64,000 nt of DNA from the NCBI RefSeq assembly GCF_002924445.1, contig NZ_PIGG01000081.1:1-64000 (forward strand). Direction: 5' to 3'. Below the pieces are notes generated by a model. It did no database searches, was not told where the DNA came from, and was given only the letters and a program-made list of their open reading frames with translations. Every line of letters begins with the position of its first letter. Position 1 is the first letter of the stretch. This stretch comes from Minwuia thermotolerans (GTDB taxonomy: Bacteria; Pseudomonadota; Alphaproteobacteria; Minwuiales; Minwuiaceae). Position numbers and translations under genes: made by a program. Shown here one piece after another: positions 51,275-60,389 of this stretch.

Positions 51275-52354
51275 ATGGACTTCGGCTATTTCACGCTTTC
51301 GGACAACCGCTATCCGGACAATCCGCGGAGCCCCGAGCAGTTCATCCGCGAGATCTACGAACAGTCGCTCTACGCCGAGGAGGTGGGGCTGAACTCTGCC
51401 TGGATCGGCGAGCACCATTTCAACCTGCTGGGCGTCAACGCCAGCCCGCACATGCTGCTGGCCCAGGTCGCCGGGGCGACCGAACGCATCCGGCTGGCGC
51501 CGGCGGTGGTGCTGCTGCCGGTGCACAATCCCATTCAGGTGGCCGAGGACTGGGCGACGCTGGACCTGCTGTCGGGCGGGCGCGTCGACTTCGCCGCCGG
51601 CCGCGGCTATGACCGCAAGGAATACGATCCCTTCGGCGCACCCTTCGAGGAAAGCGCGGAGATCTTCGCCGAAGGTCTCGACGTGGTCTGGAAGTGCTGG
51701 ACCGAGAAGGGAAAATTCTCCCACAAGGGCCGCTTCTACAATTTCGAGGATGTCGACGTCCGCCCGAAGCCGGTGCAGGATCCGCTCCGGCCCTATGTGG
51801 CCTGCTTCTCCCGTCCGTCGATGGAACTGGCGGCGCGGCGCGACTGGAACATCATCTACGCGCCCTTCGCCGCCGCCATGGTCTATGGCAGCCTCGCCGA
51901 GGCGGTGCAGGCCTATCGCGAGGAATGCGAACAGAAGCACGGCCGGCCGGCGCGGCGGGCCATGTGCAGCTATTTCATTCACATCGCCGACACGCCCGAG
52001 GAAGACGCCTATGGCCGGCAGTCGCTGATCAACTACTTCCAGAAGGCGCTGATCGACGCCTTTCCCGCGGACCCGGCGAAGACGCCGCCGACATACAGGT
52101 ACTTCAACGAGATCGTCCGCCTGCTCAAAGAGATGAAGCCGGAGGCGCTGACCTCGAAATCGGTGCTGGTCGGCAGCCGGGAGAAGATCATCGAAGACCT
52201 GAAAGCGGTCGAGGCCGCGGGAATCTCGGAGGTCATCCTCTACTTCAACTACGGCCAGAAGCCGCATGCGATGGTCAAGGAGCAGATGCAGCGCTTCATG
52301 GAGGAGGTCGCGCCGGCCTTCGAGGGCGCCCACACGGCGATCCGGGCGGCATGA
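51275..52354 (+). CDS. LLM-class (bacterial luciferase-like) flavin monooxygenase
   Basis: 359-residue TIM-barrel oxidoreductase that uses reduced FMN. Start MDFGYFTLSDNRYPDNPRS is preceded by AGGGAGG. Conserved stretches are AWIGEHHFN, ATERIRLAPAVVLLPVHNP, EDWATLDLLSGGRVDFAAGRGY and FARPS-like CFSRPSMELAARR. The family oxidises diverse small organic substrates; a flavin reductase is not adjacent. It overlaps the MarR gene by 4 bases and has a double operator in front, so it is likely self-regulated via that MarR in response to substrate. Confidence 0.9.
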   Translation: MDFGYFTLSDNRYPDNPRSPEQFIREIYEQSLYAEEVGLNSAWIGEHHFNLLGVNASPHMLLAQVAGATERIRLAPAVVLLPVHNPIQVAEDWATLDLLSGGRVDFAAGRGYDRKEYDPFGAPFEESAEIFAEGLDVVWKCWTEKGKFSHKGRFYNFEDVDVRPKPVQDPLRPYVACFSRPSMELAARRDWNIIYAPFAAAMVYGSLAEAVQAYREECEQKHGRPARRAMCSYFIHIADTPEEDAYGRQSLINYFQKALIDAFPADPAKTPPTYRYFNEIVRLLKEMKPEALTSKSVLVGSREKIIEDLKAVEAAGISEVILYFNYGQKPHAMVKEQMQRFMEEVAPAFEGAHTAIRAA

Positions 52355-52809
52355 GCCGCGCGGCGCACGACCAGAACCTGCATCTGGACGACTATTTTCC
52401 CTATCTGCTGAACCGCGCCGGCAGCCGCATCGCCGAGGCCTTCTCGGCGGAGACCCGGCGGCGCGGCGTCAGCCTGCAGATGTGGCGGGTGCTGGCGGCG
52501 GTGAACGACCGCGGCCCGCTGCGCATGGGCGACCTCTCGGAGGCGACCTCCATCGAGGGTTCGACGCTCACCCGGCTGGTGCAGCAGATGGAGCGCAAGG
52601 GACTGGTGGAGCGCGTCCGCCGGGACGCCGATCAGCGCGTGGTCCGCGTCGTCCGGACCGAGGCCGGCCGCCGCATCGCCGCCGAGCTCATACCGCTCGC
52701 CATGGACTACGAGGCGCGCGCACTGGAAGGACTGGGCGCGGAGGACGTGGCGCGTCTCAAGACCCTGTTGCGGCAGGTTTACGCGAACATGGATCGACAG
52801 GCGCGTTGA
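52351..52809 (+). CDS. MarR family transcriptional regulator
   Basis: 152-residue MarR protein with the full family layout: dimerisation helices at both ends, LQMWRVLAAVNDRGPLRMGDL, the recognition helix in EATSIEGSTLTRLVQQMERKGL, and the wing VRRDADQRVVRVVRTEAG. ATG at 52351 overlaps the monooxygenase stop (ATGA). A regulator cotranscribed with its target and a palindromic operator upstream is the usual autoregulatory arrangement for this family. Confidence 0.9.
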   Translation: MSRAAHDQNLHLDDYFPYLLNRAGSRIAEAFSAETRRRGVSLQMWRVLAAVNDRGPLRMGDLSEATSIEGSTLTRLVQQMERKGLVERVRRDADQRVVRVVRTEAGRRIAAELIPLAMDYEARALEGLGAEDVARLKTLLRQVYANMDRQAR

Positions 52810-52840
52810 CAGGAACGGCGCGGCCCACAACCCTGCCGCC

Positions 52841-53872
52841 ATGAACACTGCCGACACAGCCCAGCCGCCGGATGTCCTCGTCATTGCCGAGGCCGGTGTC
52901 AATCACAATGGCGACCCGGAACTGGCTCTGGAACTGGTGCGCGCGGCCGCCCGCGCCGGCGCCGACGCGGTCAAGTTCCAGACCTTCAATCCGGATGCGC
53001 TGGTAGCCGCCGACGCCGCCACCGCAGCCTACCAGAAGCGGGCGACGGGGATCGACGATCAGCGCGAGATGCTGCGCCGTCTCGCCCTGCCGGCGGCGGC
53101 GCTCGCCGCGCTCTACGATTGCTGCGGCGAACTCGGGATCGAATTCCTGTCGACACCGTTCGACGCCGGATCGGCCGAGACTCTGGCCGAGCTGGGCGTG
53201 GACCGTTTCAAGATCGGCTCCGGCGATGTGACCAACCTGCCGCTGCTGCGCCAGGTGGCGGCCTATGGACGGCCCGTGATCCTGTCGACGGGCATGGCCG
53301 ATCTCGCCGAGATCGACGAGGCCGTCGCGGCGCTGGCGGCCGTCCGGGACCGGCTGACCATTCTCCATTGCGTCTCCGCCTATCCGACCCCGGTCGAACA
53401 GGCCAACCTGCGAGCGATCGCGACCCTGCGGGAGCGTTATGGCGGGGCGGTGGGCTATTCCGATCACACGCTGGGTGCCGCAGCGGCACTGGCGGCGGTG
53501 GCGCTCGGTGCGGTGGCGATCGAAAAACACCTCACCCTGGACCGGACCATGGCGGGGCCGGATCACGCCGCCTCCCTGGAGCCGGACGACTTCGCGGCGA
53601 TGGTGGCCGGCATCCGCGAGGTCGCGCGGGCGCTGGGCAGCGGCGAGAAGATACCGCAGCCCGACGAGCTGGAGACCCGCGCCGTTGCCCGGCGGGGCCT
53701 GAAACTGAAACGCGACCTGCCGGCCGGTCACGTGCTGACGTCCGGTGACATCGCCGTGCTGCGTCCGGAGACGGGGCTGCATCCCCGGCACCTGGACGAA
53801 CTGGCGGGCCGGCGGCTGAAGGCGGCCGGTCGCGCGGGCGCGCCGATCGAATGGAACGACATTCAACCATGA
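52841..53872 (+). CDS. neuB: NeuB-family nonulosonic acid synthase
   Basis: 343-residue synthase that condenses phosphoenolpyruvate with an N-acetylated hexosamine to give a sialic-acid-like nine-carbon sugar. The TIM-barrel shows IAEAGVNHNGDPELALELV, AVKFQTFNPDAL, FKIGSGDVTNLPLL, STGMADLAEIDEA, YPTPVEQANL, VGYSDHTLG and VAIEKHLTLDR. The C-terminal SAF (antifreeze-like) domain covers about 285-343. It cannot be decided whether the product is neuraminic, legionaminic or another acid. Its stop overlaps neuC. Confidence 0.93.
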   Translation: MNTADTAQPPDVLVIAEAGVNHNGDPELALELVRAAARAGADAVKFQTFNPDALVAADAATAAYQKRATGIDDQREMLRRLALPAAALAALYDCCGELGIEFLSTPFDAGSAETLAELGVDRFKIGSGDVTNLPLLRQVAAYGRPVILSTGMADLAEIDEAVAALAAVRDRLTILHCVSAYPTPVEQANLRAIATLRERYGGAVGYSDHTLGAAAALAAVALGAVAIEKHLTLDRTMAGPDHAASLEPDDFAAMVAGIREVARALGSGEKIPQPDELETRAVARRGLKLKRDLPAGHVLTSGDIAVLRPETGLHPRHLDELAGRRLKAAGRAGAPIEWNDIQP

Positions 53873-55023
53873 CCCGGCGCGTGGTCTACGTCACCGGTAC
53901 GCGGGCCGATTTCGGACTGATGCGGCGGACGCTGGCCGAGATCGAAGGCCGCGCCGGCCTGGATCTCTCGCTGGTGGTGACCGGCATGCATCTCTCGCCC
54001 GGTCATGGCCGCACCGTGAGCGAGATCGAGGCGAGCGGATTCACCATCCGCGACCTGGTGCCGGCGGAGCACGCCGACGACGGGGAAACGGACGATGCCG
54101 GGGCCATGAGTGCGGCCATCGGGCGGCTGGTGGTCGCGCTGTCCCGATCCTTCGCCGCCGAACGCCCGGACATGGTGCTGCTGCTGGGCGACCGCGGCGA
54201 GATGCTGGCCGGCGCCATCGCTGCCCTGCACGCGGGCGCCGCCGGCGTGCACATACATGGCGGGGAGCGGTCGGGGACCGTCGACGAGCCGGTGCGTCAC
54301 GCGATTTCCAAGCTTTGTCACCTCCATCTCGCCGCGACCGAGGATGCCGCCGAACGGCTGCGGCGCCTGGGCGAGGACGCCTGGCGCATCCGGGTGGTGG
54401 GCGCGCCGGGGCTGGACGACATCGGCGCACGCGGCGGCCGCGACCGCGCGGCGCTCTGCGCCGAGGCCGGGCTGGATCCGGCGCGGCCGGTGGCCGTGGT
54501 GCTGTTTCATCCTGTCGTTCAGGACGCCGCCGCCGGCGGCCAGCAGATGACGGCGGTGCTCGCGGCTGTGGCTGCCGAGGGCTTGCAAATGCTGTTGCTG
54601 GCCCCGAATTCGGACGCCGGCGGCGTCGCCGTGCGCCGTGCGGCAGACCGCTTCGCGGAAGTATCGCCGGTGGCGCTGCGCCGGGAGACGCACCTGTCGC
54701 GCGCTGCCTATCTCGACTGGCTGGCGGCGGCCGATCTGCTGATCGGGAACTCCTCCAGCGGCGTCATCGAATCGGCCAGCCTCGGCATCCCCTGCGTCAA
54801 TGTCGGCGACCGCCAGAATGCACGCCTACGCAACGCCAACGTGTTCGACGTTCCTGACTACAGGCCGGCGTCTCTGGCGGCAGGAATACGGCAGGCGCTG
54901 GCGGCAGGGCGCGGCGAATACGCCAATCTCTGGGGTGACGGACGGACCGCACCGCGCATCGCCGACTTCCTGGAGAACGCGGACCTGACGCCGGATGTCT
55001 TCCGCAAGCTCAACAGCTACTGA
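53869..55023 (+). CDS. neuC: NeuC-family UDP-GlcNAc 2-epimerase (hydrolysing)
   Basis: 384-residue enzyme that hydrolyses and epimerises a UDP-N-acetylhexosamine, giving the ManNAc-type substrate for NeuB. It starts TRRVVYVTGTRADFGLMR, with VLLLGDRGEMLAGAIAALHA, HIHGGERSGTVDEPVRHAI and LIGNSSSGVIESASLGIPCVN. The ATG at 53869 overlaps the neuB stop. The C-terminal end (ANLWGDGRTAPRIADFLE...) is duplicated at 58567-58692. The stop lies within the end of the convergent flippase gene (7-base overlap). Confidence 0.93.
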   Translation: MTRRVVYVTGTRADFGLMRRTLAEIEGRAGLDLSLVVTGMHLSPGHGRTVSEIEASGFTIRDLVPAEHADDGETDDAGAMSAAIGRLVVALSRSFAAERPDMVLLLGDRGEMLAGAIAALHAGAAGVHIHGGERSGTVDEPVRHAISKLCHLHLAATEDAAERLRRLGEDAWRIRVVGAPGLDDIGARGGRDRAALCAEAGLDPARPVAVVLFHPVVQDAAAGGQQMTAVLAAVAAEGLQMLLLAPNSDAGGVAVRRAADRFAEVSPVALRRETHLSRAAYLDWLAAADLLIGNSSSGVIESASLGIPCVNVGDRQNARLRNANVFDVPDYRPASLAAGIRQALAAGRGEYANLWGDGRTAPRIADFLENADLTPDVFRKLNSY

Positions 55024-56225
55024 CGGCGCGGCAAAAGGGTCCTGACCGCCGCCCGCGCCTCGCGGTTCACCGCCAGCGCCGCGCAGAGACCAGCCATCCC
55101 GCCGGCAGCGATGGCGATCGCCGGCAGCCAGGCGTGGCCGGGGGCCACCCGTTCGAGGATCAGACCCGGCGCGGCTGTCGCCACGCCCGAGAGGATAACC
55201 GCCAGCCAAAGTTCGGGGCGGATGAGACGTTCGCCAAGGCGGACTGCCTTGCCGGCAGGAGCTCGGAGCAGCACGGACATCGAAACCAGGCCACCACCCG
55301 CCGCCGTGAGCAGCACAGCTTCCAGCGGCAAGCCCAGTGCCACGATCGCCAGCGCGCCGCCGACGAACGCTGCAAATCCGCATATTTCGGCGATCATGGG
55401 GGCGCTGGTGTCGCCCATCGTATTGAGGACACGCCTCAGGAAAATATTGAGCCCCATCGGCAGCAGGCTGATGCTGTAGATTGCCGTATAGAGACTGATG
55501 GCGCGGAGTCCCGCATCGCCGATCTCGCCCCAGCCGAACGCCAGTTCCACAAGCCAGCGGGCATGCACGATCAGCACGGCCGCGGACATGGCGCTCAGCA
55601 CCAGGGTCCAGAACTGCCCCTGTCCTGCCATCCGGCGCAGACCGGCGATGTCGCCTTCCTGGCCCTCGCGCGGGGCGAGACCGGCGAGGCGTGGCAGCAA
55701 TACGGTGGTCAGGGTCATGATGGCGACGCCCAGGGGCAGCAGTACCAGCTTGGTGGCGAAATTGACCGAAGCGAGTGCGCCGACCCCGAACAGCGTGGCA
55801 ATCGCCCGGAGCGCGAAAGGGTAGAAGAAGACCACCGCCTCCGCGGCTGCGGTGCGGCCGAAATGCGCCAGCAGAATTCGGTCGACCAGCCAGGGGCGGA
55901 GTACGAAGCCACCTGCCGCGCCACGGCCGATCGCGAGCACCTGGACCAGCCAGCGAATCAGGGCGCCGGCCAGGATCGCGCCGGCCAGCCACAGCAGTGT
56001 GTCGGCATCGGCCGGAATCAGGAGCGCGAAGATCAGCACCAGATTGATGATGGCGGTACCGATGGTGGCGATGAAGAACCGGTTCTGCGCCTGCAGGAAG
56101 GCGATCGTCGCGCCGGTCATGGCGGCCACTGGCGCGGACAGCAAGACCGATACTCGGCGCGTTTCTGGATCTCTGAGGCGAACGCACTGGCGATTCCGCG
56201 GCGACCCCGCTAACAGAGGCCTCAA
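55017..56225 (-). pseudogene. 5'-truncated MurJ-type lipid flippase copy
   Basis: About 400 codons that align along their whole length with the C-terminal three quarters of the full copy at 58686-60200; for example FFYPFALRAIATLFGVGALA is identical in both. The N-terminal roughly 130 residues of MurJ, including its first membrane helices, are missing. The usable similarity starts near VLLSAPVAAMTGATIAFLQ (about 56100-56160). The remaining reading frame is open and still has many membrane helices, so decay is recent or the product is retained, but a flippase lacking the first helices is unlikely to work. Confidence 0.75.
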
Positions 56226-56248
56226 TTGCGACGATCAATCCTTGGAGA

Positions 56249-57004
56249 ATGTCGGTGAAGACCGAGTGAAATTACAGCGACCTGGCCGACGCCTATCTCA
56301 AGCGGCCCGACTACGCCGACCCGGCGATCGACGCCATGCTGCGGATCGCAGGCGTGCCGGCCGGGTCGCGGGTCTGCGATGTAGGGGCGGGCGTCGCGCA
56401 CCTGACGCTGAAGCTCGCGGAGCGCGGGTTCGAGGTCGACGCGGTGGAGCCCAACGACGCCATGCGCGCCAACGGCGTCAGGCGTACAGAAGCCCTGCCG
56501 AACGTCCGCTGGTTCGAAGGCACCGGCGAAGCCACGGGGATGGCCGACGGCGTCTATGCGCTGGTCACGTTCGGAAGCTCCTTCAATGTCTGCGACCGAC
56601 CCAGGGCTCTGAAGGAGACCGCGCGGATCCTGTCGCCGAGGGGCTGGTTCGCCTGCATGTGGAACCATCGCGAACTCGACGACCCGATCCAGTGCCGTAT
56701 CGAGGAGATCATCCGCGACGACATCCCGGGCTATGGCTACGGCACCCGCCGCGAGGATCAGACCGCGGTAATCGCGGAAAGCGGTCTGTTCGAAGATGCG
56801 GTGACCGTGTCGGGGCGGGTCGTTCATGCGCAGACCAAGGCCGACTGCGTCGAGGCCTGGCGGTCGCACGCCACGCTGGAGCGGCAGGCGGGCGAGCGTT
56901 TCGGCGCCATCGTCGACAACATCTCCGGCTATCTGGACGGTCTGCCCGGCGATTCCATCCAGGTCCCGTACCGGACGAACATCTGGATCGCCCGGCTGCG
57001 TTAG
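56249..57004 (+). CDS. Class I SAM-dependent methyltransferase with in-frame TGA at codon 7 (possible pseudogene)
   Basis: Methyltransferase with AdoMet loop CDVGAGVAHLTLKLAERG, VDAVEPNDAMRANG, then FEGTGEATG and VTFGSSFNVCDRP. The family N-terminus should read MSVKTE-W-NYSDLADAYLKRP; here the seventh codon is TGA (56267-56269) where TGG (Trp) is expected, one base away. The rest is intact to 57004. Either this is a nonsense mutation or sequencing error, or translation restarts at the ATG at 56336 with loss of 29 residues. The gene sits at the left edge of the inserted segment of this locus. Confidence 0.65.
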
Positions 57005-57025
57005 GCAAGCCGGCGTCCGCACGCT

Positions 57026-57559
57026 TCAGCGTCGGTCGAGCCGTTCCAGAACCGTTTCAAGCGTCGCTTCGACGGATCGCCCGGGGTTCCAGGGGACATG
57101 CATGTCTGGCGCGTCAGGATAGTCGACCGCCACGTCGAGTCCGGAGACGCTGCTGATCTCGCCTTTGTCGAAACGGCTGTAGATGTCCTTCGGATCGCGC
57201 CGTCGTAATTCGTCCAGAGGCACGTCGAGAAAGATCTCGAAATAGTCGCCCAAATTCGCCCGGTTCCAGGCATGCACCTCTCCGAAGAGGGAGATCGTCG
57301 CGATCACCACGTCGATTCCCTGGCTTGTGATCAGCTGACAGAGGCGCGCATAGCGCAGCGCCAGCGCCAGCCGTGATTCGCGCGTGTGGCTCGGCGCCGT
57401 CGTCGCGTCCGGACCGAGCACTGCGCGCAGTTCATCGCCGTCGAGCAGCAGCACCGGTTGTCCCGCGCCACGCAACCGGTCGGCCAGCGCGCGGGCCAAC
57501 GTCGACTTGCCTGCGCCCGAAAGCCCGGTGATCCAGATCGTTCGCCCCTGCCGTGTCAC
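57026..57559 (-). CDS. cysC: Adenylyl-sulfate (APS) kinase family protein
   Basis: 177-residue kinase that phosphorylates APS to PAPS, the sulfate donor. Walker A is TGLSGAGKST (11-20), then LDGDELRAVLG, SLFGEVHAWNRANLGDYFEIFLDVPL and RRRDPKDIYSRFDKGEI. The GTG at 57559 gives the family start MTRQGRTIWITG and overlaps the sulfotransferase-like gene stop. It lacks the CysN/CysD neighbours of assimilatory sulfation, so a role in supplying PAPS for glycan sulfation by the adjacent gene is likely but inferred. Confidence 0.85.
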   Translation of the reverse strand: MTRQGRTIWITGLSGAGKSTLARALADRLRGAGQPVLLLDGDELRAVLGPDATTAPSHTRESRLALALRYARLCQLITSQGIDVVIATISLFGEVHAWNRANLGDYFEIFLDVPLDELRRRDPKDIYSRFDKGEISSVSGLDVAVDYPDAPDMHVPWNPGRSVEATLETVLERLDRR

Positions 57560-58518
57560 GCCGCCTCTCCCTTCGTCGCTTCGACAGCGAGATCCAGGCG
57601 CAGATGGGCGAGGGATCTGCGCCGCGAGCGCCCGAGCGCCAGAAGTTCCCGCAGGACCAGAAGCTGTTCCACCAGCCCGAACCGCCGCGCGAGACGGCGC
57701 ACGCCCCGGTCGTGGGCGATCACCTTGCCCTCGAAGGGCTCGATCCGGGTCGCGGCAATCCACAGGAAGCCGGCGAGGCCGCATCTGGGCGCATCGGCTG
57801 GGTCGGGATATCCAGTGGCGACACGGATCGCGCGCGTGAACCATTCGGCGAAACGGTATTCCGCGCTGCTCAATCCGTCTTCCCGGCCGATCGAGCCGGG
57901 ATATAGCAGGTGGGCGCGCCGGCTCTCGAAGGTGGGAATCGGCCGGCCGTCCGCGCTGTTGCCCAGCCAGTCGAAGCCGCAGACCGTCGACCGCCGCAGG
58001 CAGGGTTCGTCGGCAGTCCCGAGCCAGGCGGACAGGCGGGCGAGCATCCGGTCGGGGTCGCCGTGCATGGCGTTGAGGTCGACCAGCCGCAGGTTGTCCT
58101 CACGGGGCAGCATGCCGGCAACTGTTTCGATGTTGCGCCAGCATGTCACCGACCAGCCGCGGACATTGCGGCTGAAATTGCGGAAGGATCCGAGGCCCGA
58201 GCGCGATTCCAGGGTCTTGAAACTCAGCGCGCTCTCGATCGGGTGCCGGCAAGTGGCCAGCAACTTCGTGTCGGGGAAGTCGCGCAGCATCGCCGGGGCG
58301 TCGGCGGTGATGCGGCGGTTGTTGTGATGCTGGAAGACGACATTCCGGATGCGGCGCGGATCCTGGCCGCGCGCCGCCGCCCAGGCGATGGCGAGAGCGG
58401 TCACGAGCTTGCGGCCCTGCGAACAGGGCCGGTCCTGCAGTGCGGCCATTGCCTGCCGGAAGGTGCTCTCGAAGTTCGCGCGGCGGGCCTGGAACCAGCT
58501 TTCGAGCCGCTTCTGCAT
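57556..58518 (-). CDS. Sulfotransferase-like protein, probably 5'-truncated
   Basis: About 320 codons from the ATG at 58518. Segments such as LLATCRHPIESALSFKTLE, LRLVDLNAMHGDP and ARLSAWLGT resemble PAPS-dependent sulfotransferases (3'-phosphate-binding RxxxxxxS-like region). The expected N-terminal 5'-phosphosulfate loop (a P-loop-like PRSGTT segment) is absent: the frame runs upstream into the duplicated neuC tail at about 58567. It is probably cut by that junction. It overlaps cysC by 4 bases, which supports a PAPS-using role. Assignment is moderate. Confidence 0.6.
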   Translation of the reverse strand: MQKRLESWFQARRANFESTFRQAMAALQDRPCSQGRKLVTALAIAWAAARGQDPRRIRNVVFQHHNNRRITADAPAMLRDFPDTKLLATCRHPIESALSFKTLESRSGLGSFRNFSRNVRGWSVTCWRNIETVAGMLPREDNLRLVDLNAMHGDPDRMLARLSAWLGTADEPCLRRSTVCGFDWLGNSADGRPIPTFESRRAHLLYPGSIGREDGLSSAEYRFAEWFTRAIRVATGYPDPADAPRCGLAGFLWIAATRIEPFEGKVIAHDRGVRRLARRFGLVEQLLVLRELLALGRSRRRSLAHLRLDLAVEATKGEAA

Positions 58519-58566
58519 GGCCGGGTCGCCGGCGGCGAAGCCGGGTACGCCGTTATGGAAACTGCT

Positions 58567-58692
58567 GTTGGCGGCAGGCGGGGCGACCACCCGAATCTCT
58601 GGGGCGACGGGCAGACCGCGCCGCGGATCGCCGACGTCCTGGAGAACGTGGCCCTGACACCGACCGTCTTCCGCAAGCTCAACAGTTACTGA
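58567..58692 (+). pseudogene. neuC 3'-end remnant (about 40 codons)
   Basis: The plus-strand frame ends NLWGDGQTAPRIADVLEN...FRKLNSY, nearly the same as the NeuC C-terminus at 54902-55023, including the stop position relative to the convergent flippase gene. Nothing of NeuC remains upstream. Nucleotide identity is high but not perfect, so it is a diverged copy. Confidence 0.8.
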
Positions 58693-60200
58693 CGGCGCTG
58701 CAAAAGGGCCCTGACCGCCGCCCGCGCCTCCCGGTTCATCGCCAGCGCCGCGCCCAACCCGGCGATTCCTCCGATGGCGATGGCGATCGCGGGCAGCCAG
58801 TTGTGGCCGGGGGCCATCCGATCCAAGACCAGGCCCGGCGCCGCCGTCGCCAGCGCCGACAGCACGACGGCAGCCCAGAGACCGGGGCGACGGAATTCCC
58901 GGACGAGGGACACGCCGCACCGCGACATGGAGGCGAACAGCATGGCGGTGGAAACGAAGCTACCACCAGCAGCGCTGAGCAGTATGGCCTCCAGCGGTCC
59001 GTCGGCGGCCAAGACGGCGAGCGCCACCGCTATGAAGGTGGCGAAGCCAATGATCTCCGCCTTCAAAGGAGTTCGCGTGTCGCCCAGCGCGTTGAGGGCG
59101 CGGCGCAGGAAGACGTTCAGTCCCATCGGCAGCAGGCTGAGGCTGAAGACGGCAGTGAAGTTGGCGATGTCGGCGAGACCATCAGGGTCGATCTCACCCC
59201 AGCCGAAGGCGAGATCCACCAGCCAGGCGCCGTGGACAACCAGCACGGCGATCGCCATCGCGCTCAGCGCAAGGATCCAGAATTGGCCGTGAACCGCCAG
59301 CCGCCTGAAGGGGCGGAGATCGCCAGCGTTCCTTTCGTGCGGGGCGAGCCCCGCGAACTGCGGTAGCAGGATGGTCGTCAGGGACATGACAACGACGCCC
59401 AGCGGCAGTTGTACCAGCTTGGTAGCGTAGTTCACCGAGGCTAGGGCGCCGACGCCGAAGAGCGTGGCGATTGCTCTTAAGGCGAAGGGATAGAAAAAAA
59501 CGATAGCTTCTGTCGACGCGGTCCGAACAAAGGCGCTGATCAGCCGCACGTCCACTAGCCAAGGCCGGAATCCCATGTGCCTGATGCTGTCGCGTCCGGC
59601 AACAGCCTGCAGCATCAACCATCGCCCGGCGGTCCCCAATAGGATCGCGACAGCCAGATAGTCGAGGACCATTCCTGACGGCGCCACGAGCATCGCCACA
59701 ACGAGGGTAGCATTAATGATTGCTGCGCCCATCGAGGCAAAGAAGAACCGGTCTTGTGCTTGCAAGAACGCGACACCTGCGCCAGCCATTGCGGCCAGCG
59801 GGGCCGAGAGCAATGCGAGGGGAACCAGCGCGATAGCCAGTTCCCGCGAAACTGGGTCGAAGCCTGGCGCCAGCATATCAATCAGAAAGGCCCGCTTCAG
59901 GAGCAGCAACGCCACCAATGCGCCAACGGTGACAAGGATCGCGACACTGGCCTGGAACATCAACCGTGCGGCCTGGGTCGGGGTCTGACGATAACGGATG
60001 ACGAGGATCGCCGTGAAACCGCCCGCGCCAAGCATGTTCACTAGGAGATCCGGAATGCTGACTAGAAAAACGGCGACATCGGCAGCACGGTTGACACCCA
60101 GCGTGCCGGCGATCGTCGCCTCCCGGGCGAAGCCGAGTAGTCGGCCGACAAGGAGTGCGCAAGTGATTGCCAGTCCGGATTTAAGAATCGACGAGAGCAT
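58686..60200 (-). CDS. MurJ-type polyisoprenoid-lipid flippase (MVF family)
   Basis: 504-residue multi-spanning inner-membrane protein, full length for the MurJ/MVF family. It begins MLSSILKSGLAITCALLVGR with the RLLGFAREATIAGTLG motif of MurJ helix 1 and the VSIPDLLVNMLGAGGFTAI region. About 13-14 membrane helices. Near-identical stretches occur in the truncated copy at 55017. In this sugar locus it probably flips a lipid-linked glycan; murein lipid II is possible but the essential murJ is usually elsewhere. Stop overlaps the neuC remnant as in the first copy. Confidence 0.85.
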   Translation of the reverse strand: MLSSILKSGLAITCALLVGRLLGFAREATIAGTLGVNRAADVAVFLVSIPDLLVNMLGAGGFTAILVIRYRQTPTQAARLMFQASVAILVTVGALVALLLLKRAFLIDMLAPGFDPVSRELAIALVPLALLSAPLAAMAGAGVAFLQAQDRFFFASMGAAIINATLVVAMLVAPSGMVLDYLAVAILLGTAGRWLMLQAVAGRDSIRHMGFRPWLVDVRLISAFVRTASTEAIVFFYPFALRAIATLFGVGALASVNYATKLVQLPLGVVVMSLTTILLPQFAGLAPHERNAGDLRPFRRLAVHGQFWILALSAMAIAVLVVHGAWLVDLAFGWGEIDPDGLADIANFTAVFSLSLLPMGLNVFLRRALNALGDTRTPLKAEIIGFATFIAVALAVLAADGPLEAILLSAAGGSFVSTAMLFASMSRCGVSLVREFRRPGLWAAVVLSALATAAPGLVLDRMAPGHNWLPAIAIAIGGIAGLGAALAMNREARAAVRALLQRRQ

Positions 60201-60389
60201 TGTGTGATCATCGACGAATGCGGCGGTGCGGCAAGCGCGTGGTCCGGACGAGCCACCTGTATCGGGTTGTCACCCATTGACAGGACGCCGTCCAAACGGC
60301 CAAACGATGGCCACGCCGCATATTCACAGCATCCGGCTCTGAAGGGACGCCGGTCAGTTCGTTTTGCATCTTCCAGGAACCAGTCCACC

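Noticed and set aside
56249-57004. Selenocysteine reading of the TGA in the methyltransferase
   Set aside because: The family has Trp at that position, the codon is next to the N-terminus and no SECIS-like hairpin was evident after it; mutation or error is simpler.
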